Shown piece after piece: positions 26,725 to 36,893 of a stretch of DNA of 64,000 nt. Both the position numbers and the translations under genes were made by a program. Positions within the stretch are counted from its first letter, which is position 1. Every line of letters begins with the position of its first letter. A model generated the notes under the pieces. It was not told the DNA's origin. It searched no databases and was given only the letters and a program-made list of their open reading frames with translations. This DNA is from Phycisphaerae bacterium (GTDB lineage Bacteria; Planctomycetota; Phycisphaerae; UBA1845; UTPLA1), in the NCBI GenBank assembly GCA_035275405.1, contig DATEMU010000005.1, positions 1-64,000 of the forward strand, written 5' to 3'.

Positions 26725-27789
26725 TCATCGCCCGAACTCTTCCGGGTCCTTCGCGAACGACCGTGCCGTGTCGATGCTGATCTTCCCTTCGAGCAGCAGC
26801 CGCTTGAGGTCCGCGTCCAGCGGCCACATGCCGTCGCGCCGGCCGCTCTGAATCGCCGAGTCCAGGCCCTCGATCTTGCCCGCGCGAATCGCGCTTCGCA
26901 CCGCGAAGTTCGCGACCATTACCTCCAGCCCCAGCACCCGTCGCCCGCCCGCGTCCGTGGGCAGCAGATGCTGGGCGATGACGTACCGCAGGCTCATCGA
27001 AAGCTGCGTGCGGATGTCGTCGTGCTGCTCCGGCGGAAACAGGTCGATGAGCCGCGAGACCGCCCCCTTGGCGTCCGGCGTGTGCAGCGTCGCGAAGATC
27101 AGGTGCCCCGTCTCCGCCGCGGACAGGGCAAGCTGCGCCGTCTCGCGGTCACGAATCTCCCCGACGAGCAGGACGTCCGGGTCCTGCCGCAGACCGTAAC
27201 GCAGGCCGTCGTAGAAGCTGGGCACGTCGGTGCCGACCTCGCGCTGGGTAACGAGGCTGCCGGTCGTCGGCGGGTAGAGGTATTCGATCGGCTCCTCGAT
27301 GGTGATGATGCGACAACCGCCGCGCGCGTTGAGAAGCTGGATCAGCGCCGCGATGCTCGTCGTCTTGCCGCTGCCGGTGATGCCGGTCACGAGGACGAGG
27401 CCGTTCTTGAGGACGACGATCCGCTCGGCCAGTTCAGCGGGAAAGCCCAGATCGGTGAGGCCCGGAATCTCGCCGGGGATCGCGCGGATGCAAGCCCCGC
27501 TCTCCCCGCGCGCCGAAAAGACGTTAACGCGAAACCGCTGCGCCCCCGGTCCCTCGCCGATCTGCATGGCAAAGTCGAGGTCGGTCTGCCCATCGAGCCG
27601 CGATTTGACTTCCGGCGGCGCGATCGCGGCGACGAGCGGCAAAACGCCGCCTTTCGGGATCGCGGCCCCGTCCGCCGCCGCCAGTTCGCCATGGATGCGA
27701 TACATCGGCGGATACCCGGCGACCAGATGCAGGTCGGACGCCTGCATCCCATGCATGTTCGTTAGAAGCTGAGTAAGATTCATTTCCAT
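26725..27789 (-). CDS. pilT: Type IV pilus twitching motility ATPase PilT
   Basis: It drives pilus retraction through ATP hydrolysis at the cytoplasmic face. The 354-residue protein has an N-terminal PAS-like region (SDLHLVAGYPPMYRIHGEL), the Walker A motif GITGSGKTT (residues of about 136-144), ITIEEPIEYLY (Asp box), Walker B LLVGEIRD and the His box TGHLIFATLHT. The family is full length. Other pilus genes are not in the window, except a pseudopilin-like protein divergent at 27982. Confidence 0.93.
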   Translation of the reverse strand: MEMNLTQLLTNMHGMQASDLHLVAGYPPMYRIHGELAAADGAAIPKGGVLPLVAAIAPPEVKSRLDGQTDLDFAMQIGEGPGAQRFRVNVFSARGESGACIRAIPGEIPGLTDLGFPAELAERIVVLKNGLVLVTGITGSGKTTSIAALIQLLNARGGCRIITIEEPIEYLYPPTTGSLVTQREVGTDVPSFYDGLRYGLRQDPDVLLVGEIRDRETAQLALSAAETGHLIFATLHTPDAKGAVSRLIDLFPPEQHDDIRTQLSMSLRYVIAQHLLPTDAGGRRVLGLEVMVANFAVRSAIRAGKIEGLDSAIQSGRRDGMWPLDADLKRLLLEGKISIDTARSFAKDPEEFGR

Positions 27790-27981
27790 CGTACTTTTTG
27801 CAGCTTTGACAGCGAGGAGGACGCTGTCGAAAGGCCTCCCGTATGATACCTACTACGAAAGATAGGGTCGCAGGATTTTTTTAGAAACCCTCTCTGAATC
27901 CGGAAAATGCGGCGATCCGAGCCATAGGCGCGACCTGAGGCAGTCGCTCGCCATTCGAGTGCGCGTGGTATATTCTCTATT

Positions 27982-28545
27982 ATGGTTGAGGAACCCCGTG
28001 ATCCGGAATTGTTGAGCTACGCCCCGGCCCTAATTAGAAAGCGCAGTTCATTGACCCTTTTGGGTTGGATCGTCATCACGCTGCTGGGTGCGAGCAGCTT
28101 GGGGATCGTGCTCCTCGCGTTTCCAACTCAAACGAAGTGTGTATCCCCACGAACATATTGCAGCGCACAACTAAGAGGGATCGGACAAGCATTGTACATC
28201 TATGCCCAAGAAAAATCCTCGGGAGCGATGTTTCCAGATGCGGGTTTGGATTGGCAAAAGACCCTTGATGATGCCGGCACGACGGTACCGAAACAGTTTG
28301 TTTGCCCCCTCGCAGCCGCAGGGCAGACATCGTACTTCTATGTTCCCGGGTATGGAATCGAATCCGACCCCCGTCAAGTGATCGCATACGAATACCCCCT
28401 CCATCGTGGAGACAATGGCGGCCATGCACTGTTCCAAGACGGCCACGTCGAATTCATCAGCGCGCCCAAGTATCAGGCCCTGATCAACTCGCTCAAGCTG
28501 CCCGATGGCCGACCGTGGGCGCCGCATCTCGCCGCTAAGAAATGA
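27982..28545 (+). CDS. Pseudopilin-like protein with H-x9-DG type motif
   Basis: The 187-residue product has one membrane helix (residues of about 25-46: LGWIVITLLGASSLGIVLLAF) and a Cys-containing, helical extracytoplasmic part. The C-terminal GGHALFQDGHVEFI is the planctomycete H-x9-DG motif of DUF1559/type II secretion pseudopilin-like proteins, which are present in many paralogues. There is no clear prepilin leader, so whether it enters a pilus is uncertain. It is divergent from pilT. Confidence 0.65.
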   Translation: MVEEPRDPELLSYAPALIRKRSSLTLLGWIVITLLGASSLGIVLLAFPTQTKCVSPRTYCSAQLRGIGQALYIYAQEKSSGAMFPDAGLDWQKTLDDAGTTVPKQFVCPLAAAGQTSYFYVPGYGIESDPRQVIAYEYPLHRGDNGGHALFQDGHVEFISAPKYQALINSLKLPDGRPWAPHLAAKK

Positions 28546-28599
28546 GCGGGACGATGGGCGCGGGGGCCACCCAATAGTCGGTACAGACTTCTTCGAGCG

Positions 28600-28752
28600 T
28601 CAGGCCGCGCAGCCAAAAATGCCACCGACGAGCGAGGAGATGCTCGGCGCGGGGATGCCGACGAAGCTGATGAACCCGAAGAAGAAATCGAGGAAGCCCT
28701 GATAGAAACCGAGGATCGGGCTGACCGCCGAGCAGATGATGTTTGCATCCAT
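28600..28752 (-). CDS. Short hydrophobic 50-residue protein
   Basis: ATG 28752 is preceded by AGGAG nine bases upstream. It translates as MDANIICSAVSPILGFYQGF, then a Phe-rich stretch (LDFFFGFISFVG), then IPAPSISSLVGGIFGCAA and a stop at 28600-28602. This is too short for normal ORF calling. It could be a single-pass membrane peptide. Similar Phe/Gly-rich short proteins occur in planctomycetes, but no family is assigned. Confidence 0.5.
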   Translation of the reverse strand: MDANIICSAVSPILGFYQGFLDFFFGFISFVGIPAPSISSLVGGIFGCAA

Positions 28753-28976
28753 GATTTTGCTCTCCTGTGCGAGTGGATGTGAGGGTGCGCCCTCACGGCT
28801 TGTTCACTGAAAATATCGGCATTCGCCCGTCATTCATAAAAGCCCAGCGCGATCCATGTCGGCGCGGGTAACGGCTCTTCCGTAACTCTCTCTTTTCCGC
28901 CAAGATAGGCGCTCCGCGCAAGAGTTGCCGCCTGCGAGCGCGATCAGCGGCAGCATCGTGGGAATTGGAATTCCGG

Positions 28977-29975
28977 ATGAAAGTCCTCGTCACAGGCGGA
29001 GCGGGTTACGTTGGCAGCCACTGCGTCCGCGCCCTCCTGGCCGCCAAACATGACGTCACCGTCCTCGACAACCTCTCCGCCGGTCACGCCGCCGCCGTGC
29101 CCAGTGACGCACGGCTCGTCGTCGGCGAGCTGGAGGACATCGATCTGCTCGAGGGCCTTTTCTCGCTCGGCCGCTTCGACGCGGTCATGCACTTCGCGGC
29201 GTTCATCGAAGTCGGCGAGTCGGTCCTGCACCCGCTGCGCTTCTACGAAAACAACGTCGGCAATTCGGTCAAACTCCTCTCCGCCATGGAGCAGCACGGC
29301 GTTAAGCGGATGGTCTTCAGCTCCACGTGCGCGACCTACGGCGTGCCCGAGCGGATGCCGATCACCGAGGACATGCCGCAGCGGCCGGCCAGCCCCTACG
29401 CCCGGGCGAAGCTCGCGGTCGAGTGGGCCCTGGCGGACTCGGCGGCAGCGTGGGGTCTCGGCTACGTCGCCCTGCGCTATTTCAATGCGGCCGGCGCCGC
29501 GGCGGATGGCACGATCGGCGAGGACCACCACCCCGAGACGCATCTGATCCCTAATGTGCTGATGGTCGCCTTGGGCCAGCGGCCGCACGTGAAGATCTTC
29601 GGGACGGACTACCCGACCCCCGACGGCACCTGCGTCCGCGACTACGTCCACGTCGAGGACCTGGCGGCGGCGCACCTGAAGGCGATCGAGGTCGTCCAGA
29701 CCGGCGAGGCCCGCGCCTACAACGCGGGCACGGGGCAGGGAGCGACCGTCCGCGAGGTGGTGGAGGTCGCCCGCAAGATCACGGGACATGCCATCCCGGT
29801 CGAAGAATCTCCGCGCCGCGAGGGCGATGTGCCGGTCTTGTGTGCGGATTCGACCAAGATTCGCCGGGAACTAGGCTGGGTCCCCCGGTTTGAGACGCTC
29901 GAACCCATCGTGGCGAGTGCGTGGGAATGGCATCGCGAGCACCCCAGAGGGTTCGACGACCGGCCGACGCGGTGA
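28977..29975 (+). CDS. galE: UDP-glucose 4-epimerase
   Basis: It interconverts UDP-glucose and UDP-galactose in the Leloir pathway. From ATG 28977 the protein is 332 residues. The NAD Rossmann motif GGAGYVGSH, the substrate Ser pair region FSSTCATYG and catalytic YARAK (Tyr-x3-Lys) are present, as is the LRYFNAAGA block that binds UDP. Signature CVRDYVHVEDLA near residue 220 is typical of GalE. A separate galK lies at 56184-57374, so both steps are encoded in this window, far apart. Confidence 0.93.
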   Translation: MKVLVTGGAGYVGSHCVRALLAAKHDVTVLDNLSAGHAAAVPSDARLVVGELEDIDLLEGLFSLGRFDAVMHFAAFIEVGESVLHPLRFYENNVGNSVKLLSAMEQHGVKRMVFSSTCATYGVPERMPITEDMPQRPASPYARAKLAVEWALADSAAAWGLGYVALRYFNAAGAAADGTIGEDHHPETHLIPNVLMVALGQRPHVKIFGTDYPTPDGTCVRDYVHVEDLAAAHLKAIEVVQTGEARAYNAGTGQGATVREVVEVARKITGHAIPVEESPRREGDVPVLCADSTKIRRELGWVPRFETLEPIVASAWEWHREHPRGFDDRPTR

Positions 29976-30318
29976 GACGGTTGCCAATATCGCCAGGCAA
30001 CTGCCGGCCTCGAATCGTAACCTATTGTCAAGGCGCGATTTCCCTCGCCGTGGAATGTTACACGGTCATGACGGGCTCCAACTTAGGAACGCGACTATCA
30101 GCAAAATGGCAGAATTCGGCGAAACCCGACCGCCCGGGGTGCATCAAAAACGCTGGCGGTCTATAATGGCCGAAACCGGCGGGAACGAGGGAAATACGCC
30201 GGCGAGGAACTTTCACTGCCATCATGCGTACAAAGGGTCCGGGCGTCCCGTTCTAAGTAGCGCGGGCCTTGGCCTTCGGTGAGCCGTCAGTAGGTCTTTT
30301 TTTAACAGGGAGCGAAGT
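29976..30318. other. Intergenic region before the Cys-rich repeat protein
   Basis: About 340 bp without a credible gene. A TATAAT at 30162-30167 (spacer and -35 poor: GTGCAT at 30139-30144) is a candidate promoter for the gene at 30319. Nothing else was recognised. Confidence 0.4.
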
Positions 30319-31230
30319 ATGAAACGAGCAGGAATCGTGGCGTTGGCGTTAATCGTCGCGTGTGGCTTGGGCGTGTCGGCCGCATGGGCCGGACCGGGCT
30401 GCGGCGCACACAAGGAAGCCAAGACGGCCTCCGCGTCGTCATGCAGCAGCATGATCGGCGATTTTCCGAAGATCGTCATGATGGTCGGCGACGAGACCTA
30501 CGAGTGCCCGTCGGCCGCGGACAAGGCCGCGAAATCGCACGACGCCAAGATCGTCTATGCCGTCGCCGGCGAGAAGTTCGACTGCAAGGACAAGGCCACC
30601 GAGGCCCTGGCCTGTGCGTCGGAATGCTACATCAAGAAGTTCACGACCGTCGCGACCGTGGTCGACGGCCGGGTGATCTTTGCCAGCGACAAGGACTGCA
30701 AGAGCACCTGCAGCAGCAAGGGGACGGTCGTCGCGACCAAGACCGACGGCTGCAAATCGAAAGAGACCACCGTCGCGGCCAAGAGCGGCGGTTGCAGCAA
30801 GTCGAAGGAGTTGACGCTCGCCAAGGCCTCCGGAAAGGGCTGCTGCCAGTCCGCGGGCGCCTCGGCCTCTGCCTGCTGCAAGTCCAAGGCCCAGACCATG
30901 ACTCAGGCGCAGATCGACGCCGAAGTGAAGACCGCCAAGGTCGTGAAGTACATGGTCCTCGGCAAGACGTTTGACTGCCCGAAGGAGGCCTCCAAGGCCC
31001 GCGACGAGGCCCTCGCCGCGATCAAGACCGTCCACATGAAGTACGTCGTGGACGGCAAGGAAGTCGGCTCGTCCGAGGACGTCTGCCCGATGGCCAAGAA
31101 GGCCGGCAAGGTGCAGTACGTCGTGGGCAGCGAGAAGCTGAACTGCGAGACCTCGGCCCGCGTGACGCTGGCCCGGGCGCAATTCGAAGCCGCGAAGAAG
31201 GCGGCGGAGAAGATGGTCGCGGCGATGTAA
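30319..31230 (+). CDS. Secreted Cys/Lys-rich repeat protein
   Basis: The 303-residue product starts with a signal peptide ending AAWA. The mature protein has repeats of an xVxYxVxGexxxCxxxA type: IVMMVGDETYEC, IVYAVAGEKFDC, VKYMVLGKTFDC and VQYVVGSEKLNC. Between the second and third there is a Cys/Lys/Ser-rich low-complexity section with C-x2-C and CC pairs (CKSTCSSKG, GCCQSAG, SACCKSK) that could bind metal or form disulfides. A terminator follows. It looks like a periplasmic or surface protein, perhaps for metal binding, but the role is not known. Confidence 0.65.
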   Translation: MKRAGIVALALIVACGLGVSAAWAGPGCGAHKEAKTASASSCSSMIGDFPKIVMMVGDETYECPSAADKAAKSHDAKIVYAVAGEKFDCKDKATEALACASECYIKKFTTVATVVDGRVIFASDKDCKSTCSSKGTVVATKTDGCKSKETTVAAKSGGCSKSKELTLAKASGKGCCQSAGASASACCKSKAQTMTQAQIDAEVKTAKVVKYMVLGKTFDCPKEASKARDEALAAIKTVHMKYVVDGKEVGSSEDVCPMAKKAGKVQYVVGSEKLNCETSARVTLARAQFEAAKKAAEKMVAAM

Positions 31231-31260
31231 GTCGCTGGATCGTTTTTTTGAATCACTTTG

Positions 31261-31290
31261 AGAGGCCCGCCCCATTCGGCGGGCCTCTTT
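31261..31290 (+). terminator. Rho-independent terminator
   Basis: An 11-bp perfect stem (AGAGGCCCGCC with GGCGGGCCTCT) and a CCATTC loop are followed by a short T run. It ends the Cys/Lys-rich protein transcript, 30 bp after the stop. Confidence 0.85.
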
Positions 31291-31328
31291 CCTTTTCATT
31301 AGTCGGTTTTGGTTATAGTGCCCGATAA

Positions 31329-31523
31329 ATGAAAGTCAGAGAAGTCATACGTATGATCGAAGCTGATGGCTGGTATCTCGTCGCCACGCGAGGCAGTCAC
31401 AGGCAGTACAAACATGCGACAAAGCCCGGTCGAGTGACCGTTCCCGGCAAGCCCGGGGATGATATAATGAAGGGATCTCTCAACAGCATTCTGAAGCAGG
31501 CACAACTCAAGGGACCGCCATGA
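31329..31523 (+). CDS. hicA: HicA-type toxin (mRNA interferase)
   Basis: The 64-residue protein has the small dsRBD-like HicA fold: MKVREVIRMIEADGWYLVATRGSH, with the active-site His in RGSHRQYKH and the family tail VPGKPGDDIMKGSLNSILKQ. HicA cleaves mRNA until bound by HicB. TATAGT about ten bases upstream of the ATG suggests a very short 5' leader. Its stop overlaps the start of the next gene by four bases (ATGA), as in most hicAB modules. Confidence 0.88.
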   Translation: MKVREVIRMIEADGWYLVATRGSHRQYKHATKPGRVTVPGKPGDDIMKGSLNSILKQAQLKGPP

Positions 31524-31729
31524 AGCGCTACGGGATCGTGATCGAAAAAGGCCCAAACAACTATTCGGCGTACGTTCCGGATCTGCCTGGATGTGTAGCC
31601 ACCGGCAATTCGATCGAAGAAGTGGAAGCTGAGATCGCCGAAGCCGTGCGATTTCATCTCGAAGGGCTCGAAGAGGATGGCGTCGCCATCCCGGAGCCGA
31701 CCAGCCTATGCGAGTACATCGACGCGTAG
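31520..31729 (+). CDS. hicB: HicB-type antitoxin
   Basis: The 69-residue protein carries the partial RNase H-like HicB fold: YGIVIEKGPNNYSAYVPDLPGCVATG and the signature EEVEAEIAEAVRFHLEGLEEDG. It lacks a C-terminal HTH or ribbon-helix-helix domain, so it probably neutralises HicA without strong DNA binding by itself. It overlaps hicA by four bases and is convergent with ligA, five bases away. Confidence 0.88.
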   Translation: MKRYGIVIEKGPNNYSAYVPDLPGCVATGNSIEEVEAEIAEAVRFHLEGLEEDGVAIPEPTSLCEYIDA

Positions 31730-31733
31730 GAAG

Positions 31734-33845
<2,112 letters not shown>

Positions 33846-33903
33846 TCATTCTGGTAAGCTCTTCCACGGGGGCCGCCGCCGGTCGTACGCTGAGGGAGAA
33901 ACC

Positions 33904-34725
33904 ATGCCGACGATCAACACAAGTGATGGCACGCAAATCTTCTACAAGGATTGGGGCAAGGGTTCGCCGGTCGTCTTCAGCCACGGCTGGCCCCTCACCG
34001 CCGACGCCTGGGAGGACCAGATGTTCTTCCTGGGCCAGCGCGGCTTTCGCGTCATTGCCCACGATCGCCGCGGCCACGGCCGGTCCAGTCAACCCTGGGA
34101 CGGCAATGACATGGACACCTACGCCGACGATCTCGCCGCCCTTGTGGAGGTGCTGAACCTGACAAGCGTGGTCCACATCGGCCACAGCACCGGCGGTGGC
34201 GAAGTGGCCCGCTACATTGGGCGTCACGGCACGAAGCGCGTGGCCAAGGCCGTGCTGATCGGCGCGGTTCCGCCGCTGATGCTCAAGACTCCGGCCAATC
34301 CGGGTGGCCTTCCAAAGGAGACCTTCGACAAAATACGCGCCGGCGTCCTGGCCGACCGTTCGCAATTTTTCAAGGACTTGCCGACGCCCTTCTACGGCGG
34401 GAATCGGTCGGGATCAAAGTTCACGGACGGCCTGCGCGATGCGTTCTGGCGCCAGGGGATGCAAGGCGGCTTCAAGGGCATCTTCGATTGCATCAAGGCG
34501 TTCTCCGAGACCGACTTTACCGCAGACCTGAAAAAGTTCGACGTTCCGACACTGATCATCCACGGAGACGACGACCAGATCGTGCCCTTCGCCAACTCGG
34601 CGCCGCTCTCGGCGAAGCTGATCAAGAACGCCCAGCTCAAGGTCTACCCCGGCGGCAGTCATGGAATCTGCTCGACCGACAAGGACCGTGTAAATGCGGA
34701 TTTGCTGGACTTCTTGGAGGCTTAG
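33904..34725 (+). CDS. Alpha/beta hydrolase, non-heme chloroperoxidase/arylesterase-like
   Basis: ATG 33904 after GAGGGAG gives 273 residues. The nucleophile elbow is GHSTGGG (residue of about 97), the acid is in [10 protein letters not shown] and the His in [10 protein letters not shown], the standard triad. The [17 protein letters not shown] start and the GRSSQPWDG oxyanion loop are typical of cofactor-free haloperoxidase/esterase relatives (Cpo/EstA-like). The natural substrate is unclear. No operon partner is seen. Confidence 0.85.
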   Translation: MPTINTSDGTQIFYKDWGKGSPVVFSHGWPLTADAWEDQMFFLGQRGFRVIAHDRRGHGRSSQPWDGNDMDTYADDLAALVEVLNLTSVVHIGHSTGGGEVARYIGRHGTKRVAKAVLIGAVPPLMLKTPANPGGLPKETFDKIRAGVLADRSQFFKDLPTPFYGGNRSGSKFTDGLRDAFWRQGMQGGFKGIFDCIKAFSETDFTADLKKFDVPTLIIHGDDDQIVPFANSAPLSAKLIKNAQLKVYPGGSHGICSTDKDRVNADLLDFLEA

Positions 34726-36728
34726 TTGTCCCTGACCACGTACAGCAGGCCGGACTTGCCGTCGGGCGTCGTCGCCCCCTCCTTGATCGACTCGACGAGT
34801 TCCAGTCCCGGGATGCCTCCGCCGCCTTGCAGCGTCAGCCGGTAGATGGCGGTCTGGTTAAACCCTGGTCGGAAGTTGAGCCGCTCCTGAATATTGCCCT
34901 CGGCGTCGACGCTTTGCTCCGGCGGGTCATAGGAGCGCAGCTCCCCGAACGCCACGCGCTCGAAATTGATGAGCTGCTCGTGCGGCCGAAATGGCACGAC
35001 AACGTACTTCACGCCTAATTCGTCCAACATCCGCCGCGCCTCGATTGGGTCGCGTTCGGCGTAAAACCGCGCCGCCGCGACGATGCCGTCGATCGCCCGA
35101 TGATAGGGCGCCGCAACCACCGGCAGGCGCGTGCGATACAGCAGCATCGGCCCCGCCCCTTCATCGCACAGGATCGCCCGACCCGGAGCGACGTCAGGCG
35201 CATGTGCAGACTCGTAGGCATTGATCCGGTCCGCGAGGTAGGCCGTTCTGACCGCCTCGGCTCTGGGACTCGGTATTTCCTGCGTCATCACCGCCCACGC
35301 GTAGGGGAAACTAACCATGCCCAGTAGAACCGCGGCCACGGCGAGCCTAACGTAGGGCGGGCTCCGCCCGCCGTTCGCCCGCGCATTGCGGTCCACCTTT
35401 CTCGCCGTCAAAATCGCGCCGGCAAATTCCCAAATCCCGATCACGGTCACCGAAATCAGCCCGATGTTCACATGATCCAGCCAGCGGCGTTGATAGATCG
35501 CCAGCGCGGTCATTCCTAACGCGAGCAGCGCGAGCGTGAGCTTCGCCCCACACGGCAGCGCCTTGCTGCGAACGAAGAACACCAACGTCAAGGGCAGGGC
35601 ATAAACGGCGTAGCCGAGATGAACATGAAGGGGAAACAGCGACCATTGACCGCCGGCGTGAGTGTAGAGCGGCAGAAGTTCCGCCACGACTTCCCACCAT
35701 CGCCGCAGTTCGTCTCGTTGGGAATAGCGGAAGATCCTCGCTCGATCAAGAGCGACCCATGCGACGAACGCGACTGCGACGAGTGCAAAGGGGCCCCATC
35801 TCCTTACGAGATCCTTGGTCTCATCGCGCGGTGCTTTACCCGAACCCGTCGGCACGAGCAATGCGAGCACGGCCAGCGCAACGTGAAAAAGTCCGATCTT
35901 GTCAACTGCCGCCGCTCCAATTTGGCCCGCGTTCTCGACGACGTGTCCGCAAAACACCACACCCAGAACGGCGAGGCTCCACTGCCGCCGGCGCGCCGCC
36001 CAAATCGGCCGATCCTCCGGCGATGCGTGAAAGCTGGCAAAGGTCGCGCCGGCCAGGATAGCGGCCCAGACCGCCAGGGCCTGCGCCGCGACCCAGATCG
36101 CCAGTCCGATCGCTATCCCACCCATCACCACAGCCGCATGCGAAGGAACCCGCTGTTCGCCGTTGATTCCAAGCCGGGGGACCCACGCTGCAACGCTGAC
36201 TGCAAAAAGCAATTCCAACAGGCAATGATGATCAGGATGACCAAGTTGAAAGACGCGATGATACGCCGGTGAAAAAACGATCATGCACCCGGCAAGCAGC
36301 GCCGGACCCCAGCCGCAGGCTCGACGAATCATCGCCATCATCACCAGGCTGTAGGCCATTCCCAGCCAGACGGGAACCCATGCGGCGGTGCCCGCGAGTC
36401 GATCGCTCGTCTGTGAAAGCCCGCCAAACAGCGAATTCGCCGCGACGAGGAGGTAGTCCATTGGCGCAGTCCAGTGCGGGTCGACGCCGTGCGGCCAGTT
36501 GACCTGCGAATCGTGTCGAATGATCCTTGGCCCGCCTTCCAGGATCGAGCGCACGCGGACCAGGCGCATAAAATCGTCCGGGTCGACGAACAGTACGCCG
36601 CTGGGAGTGAAGATCGCCGGGGCGCGCCGCCATTCCAACCCCACCCCCACCCCGGCGATAGCCAGCGCCGCCAACCATCCGAGCCAGGGACGGAAGAATG
36701 CGGCGCGGGGTTCAATGGAGGATGACAT
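34722..36728 (-). CDS. Multi-pass membrane protein, STT3/PglB-like (GT-C fold)
   Basis: The 668-residue protein has about 12-13 membrane helices and a soluble C-terminal domain of about 150 residues. The first loop motif [17 protein letters not shown], a downstream [10 protein letters not shown] segment and [15 protein letters not shown] fit the active-site loops of oligosaccharyltransferase STT3 and its bacterial/archaeal relatives, which move glycans from a lipid carrier to asparagine. The WWDxG motif is not visible, so it may act on something else. It is convergent with the alpha/beta hydrolase and overlaps its end by four bases. Confidence 0.6.
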   Translation of the reverse strand: MSSSIEPRAAFFRPWLGWLAALAIAGVGVGLEWRRAPAIFTPSGVLFVDPDDFMRLVRVRSILEGGPRIIRHDSQVNWPHGVDPHWTAPMDYLLVAANSLFGGLSQTSDRLAGTAAWVPVWLGMAYSLVMMAMIRRACGWGPALLAGCMIVFSPAYHRVFQLGHPDHHCLLELLFAVSVAAWVPRLGINGEQRVPSHAAVVMGGIAIGLAIWVAAQALAVWAAILAGATFASFHASPEDRPIWAARRRQWSLAVLGVVFCGHVVENAGQIGAAAVDKIGLFHVALAVLALLVPTGSGKAPRDETKDLVRRWGPFALVAVAFVAWVALDRARIFRYSQRDELRRWWEVVAELLPLYTHAGGQWSLFPLHVHLGYAVYALPLTLVFFVRSKALPCGAKLTLALLALGMTALAIYQRRWLDHVNIGLISVTVIGIWEFAGAILTARKVDRNARANGGRSPPYVRLAVAAVLLGMVSFPYAWAVMTQEIPSPRAEAVRTAYLADRINAYESAHAPDVAPGRAILCDEGAGPMLLYRTRLPVVAAPYHRAIDGIVAAARFYAERDPIEARRMLDELGVKYVVVPFRPHEQLINFERVAFGELRSYDPPEQSVDAEGNIQERLNFRPGFNQTAIYRLTLQGGGGIPGLELVESIKEGATTPDGKSGLLYVVRDN

Positions 36729-36761
36729 CCGCGCAACTTACCCGAAGGGGCCGCGCGCAAC

Positions 36762-36805
36762 AAAAAAGAAAGCGCCGGGCACCGCTAGGGTAACTCGACG
36801 CTTTC
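36762..36805 (-). terminator. Possible terminator downstream of nrdJ
   Basis: On the minus strand GAAAGCG and CGCTTTC can pair across a 24-nt loop, followed by six T (36762-36767). The stem is short, so it is only a candidate. Confidence 0.4.
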
Positions 36806-36893
36806 CGGAGGGGAAAGAAGCCATGCCTCAAACCCGTCTCCTTCGCGACATCAGGCTTAATAGCCTGCTATGGATCCGGCAAACAATCTCCCT

